Source: Gammaproteobacteria bacterium (GTDB taxonomy: Bacteria; Pseudomonadota; Gammaproteobacteria; Steroidobacterales; Steroidobacteraceae). Taken from it: DNA of 7,064 nt. Each line of letters opens with the position of its first letter. Position 1 is the first letter of the stretch. Made by a program: the position numbers and the translations under genes. Of the stretch, positions 6,920-7,064 are shown one piece after another. The stretch is taken from contig JAQGOD010000044.1 of NCBI GenBank assembly GCA_028293775.1, positions 1-7,064 on the forward strand, read 5' to 3'. Under the pieces are notes generated by a model. The model did not search any database. It saw only the letters and a program-made list of their open reading frames with translations, and was not told where the DNA came from.

Positions 6920-7064
6920 CCCGCATGTTTGACGAAGCCGCGGGCGCATCGAACGCGGTGCGCGCGCAGCTGCAAGATGAGGCGGCGATGGATGATGTTG
7001 GCGCAGCGTTGCGTCGTTTGAAACCTCGCGCCGTCATCACCTGTGCACGAGGCAGTTCGGATCA
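6916..7064 (+). CDS. SIS-domain protein, probable glucosamine-6-phosphate deaminase NagB-II (GlmS-like), 5' part only
   Basis: Only the first 49 codons are in the window. They read MTRMFDEAAGASNAVRAQLQ at the N terminus and end in VITCARGSSD (40-49). The MTRMF.EA start and the (V/I)xxCARGSSDHA phosphosugar-binding loop are typical of the isomerase half of GlmS found alone, the NagB-II type deaminase described in Shewanella GlcNAc loci. That enzyme converts glucosamine-6-P to fructose-6-P and ammonia in the cytoplasm. The ATG overlaps the regulator's stop (ATGA, 6916-6919), so the two are probably translationally coupled. An AgaS-type or other SIS protein cannot be excluded from this fragment, but the context favours the deaminase. 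Confidence 0.85.
   Translation, partial: MTRMFDEAAGASNAVRAQLQDEAAMDDVGAALRRLKPRAVITCARGSSD

Overview
The window holds part of an N-acetylglucosamine (GlcNAc) / chito-oligosaccharide utilisation locus from a high-GC Gram-negative bacterium. The TonB-dependent receptor is of the Xanthomonas/Caulobacter type, and the hexosaminidase has a C-terminal module that I associate with Xanthomonadales-like proteins. I therefore infer a gammaproteobacterium near Xanthomonadales/Steroidobacteraceae. The sequence alone does not fix the taxon, and no rRNA or other marker is present.

Layout: two divergent transcription units face away from an AT-rich intergenic region (5925-6181). The leftward unit (minus strand) is TonB-dependent receptor -> secreted family 20 beta-N-acetylhexosaminidase -> start of a PTS phosphotransferase with EIIA(Glc) and HPr domains, which runs off the left edge and probably continues into Enzyme I. 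The rightward unit (plus strand) is a GntR/HutC-family regulator with a UTRA ligand domain, overlapping by 4 bp the start of a SIS-domain protein that looks like the GlmS-related glucosamine-6-phosphate deaminase NagB-II and runs off the right edge.

Proposed joint function (inference from known families): the receptor imports chito-oligosaccharides across the outer membrane. The exported hexosaminidase trims them to GlcNAc in the periplasm. A GlcNAc PTS, whose EIIA/HPr domains are seen here and whose EIIBC must lie elsewhere, takes GlcNAc up as GlcNAc-6-P. NagA (not in the window) and the NagB-II-like deaminase convert this to fructose-6-P. The GntR regulator probably senses an amino-sugar phosphate and controls both units from the shared intergenic region, which carries several TGGTA(C/T)T half-sites.

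All five genes fit a known pathway, and I do not see a wholly new system. The points worth a second look are a duplicated translation start at the receptor gene, the half-site cluster, a four-cysteine C-terminal module on the hexosaminidase, and a lone cysteine pair in the receptor barrel.
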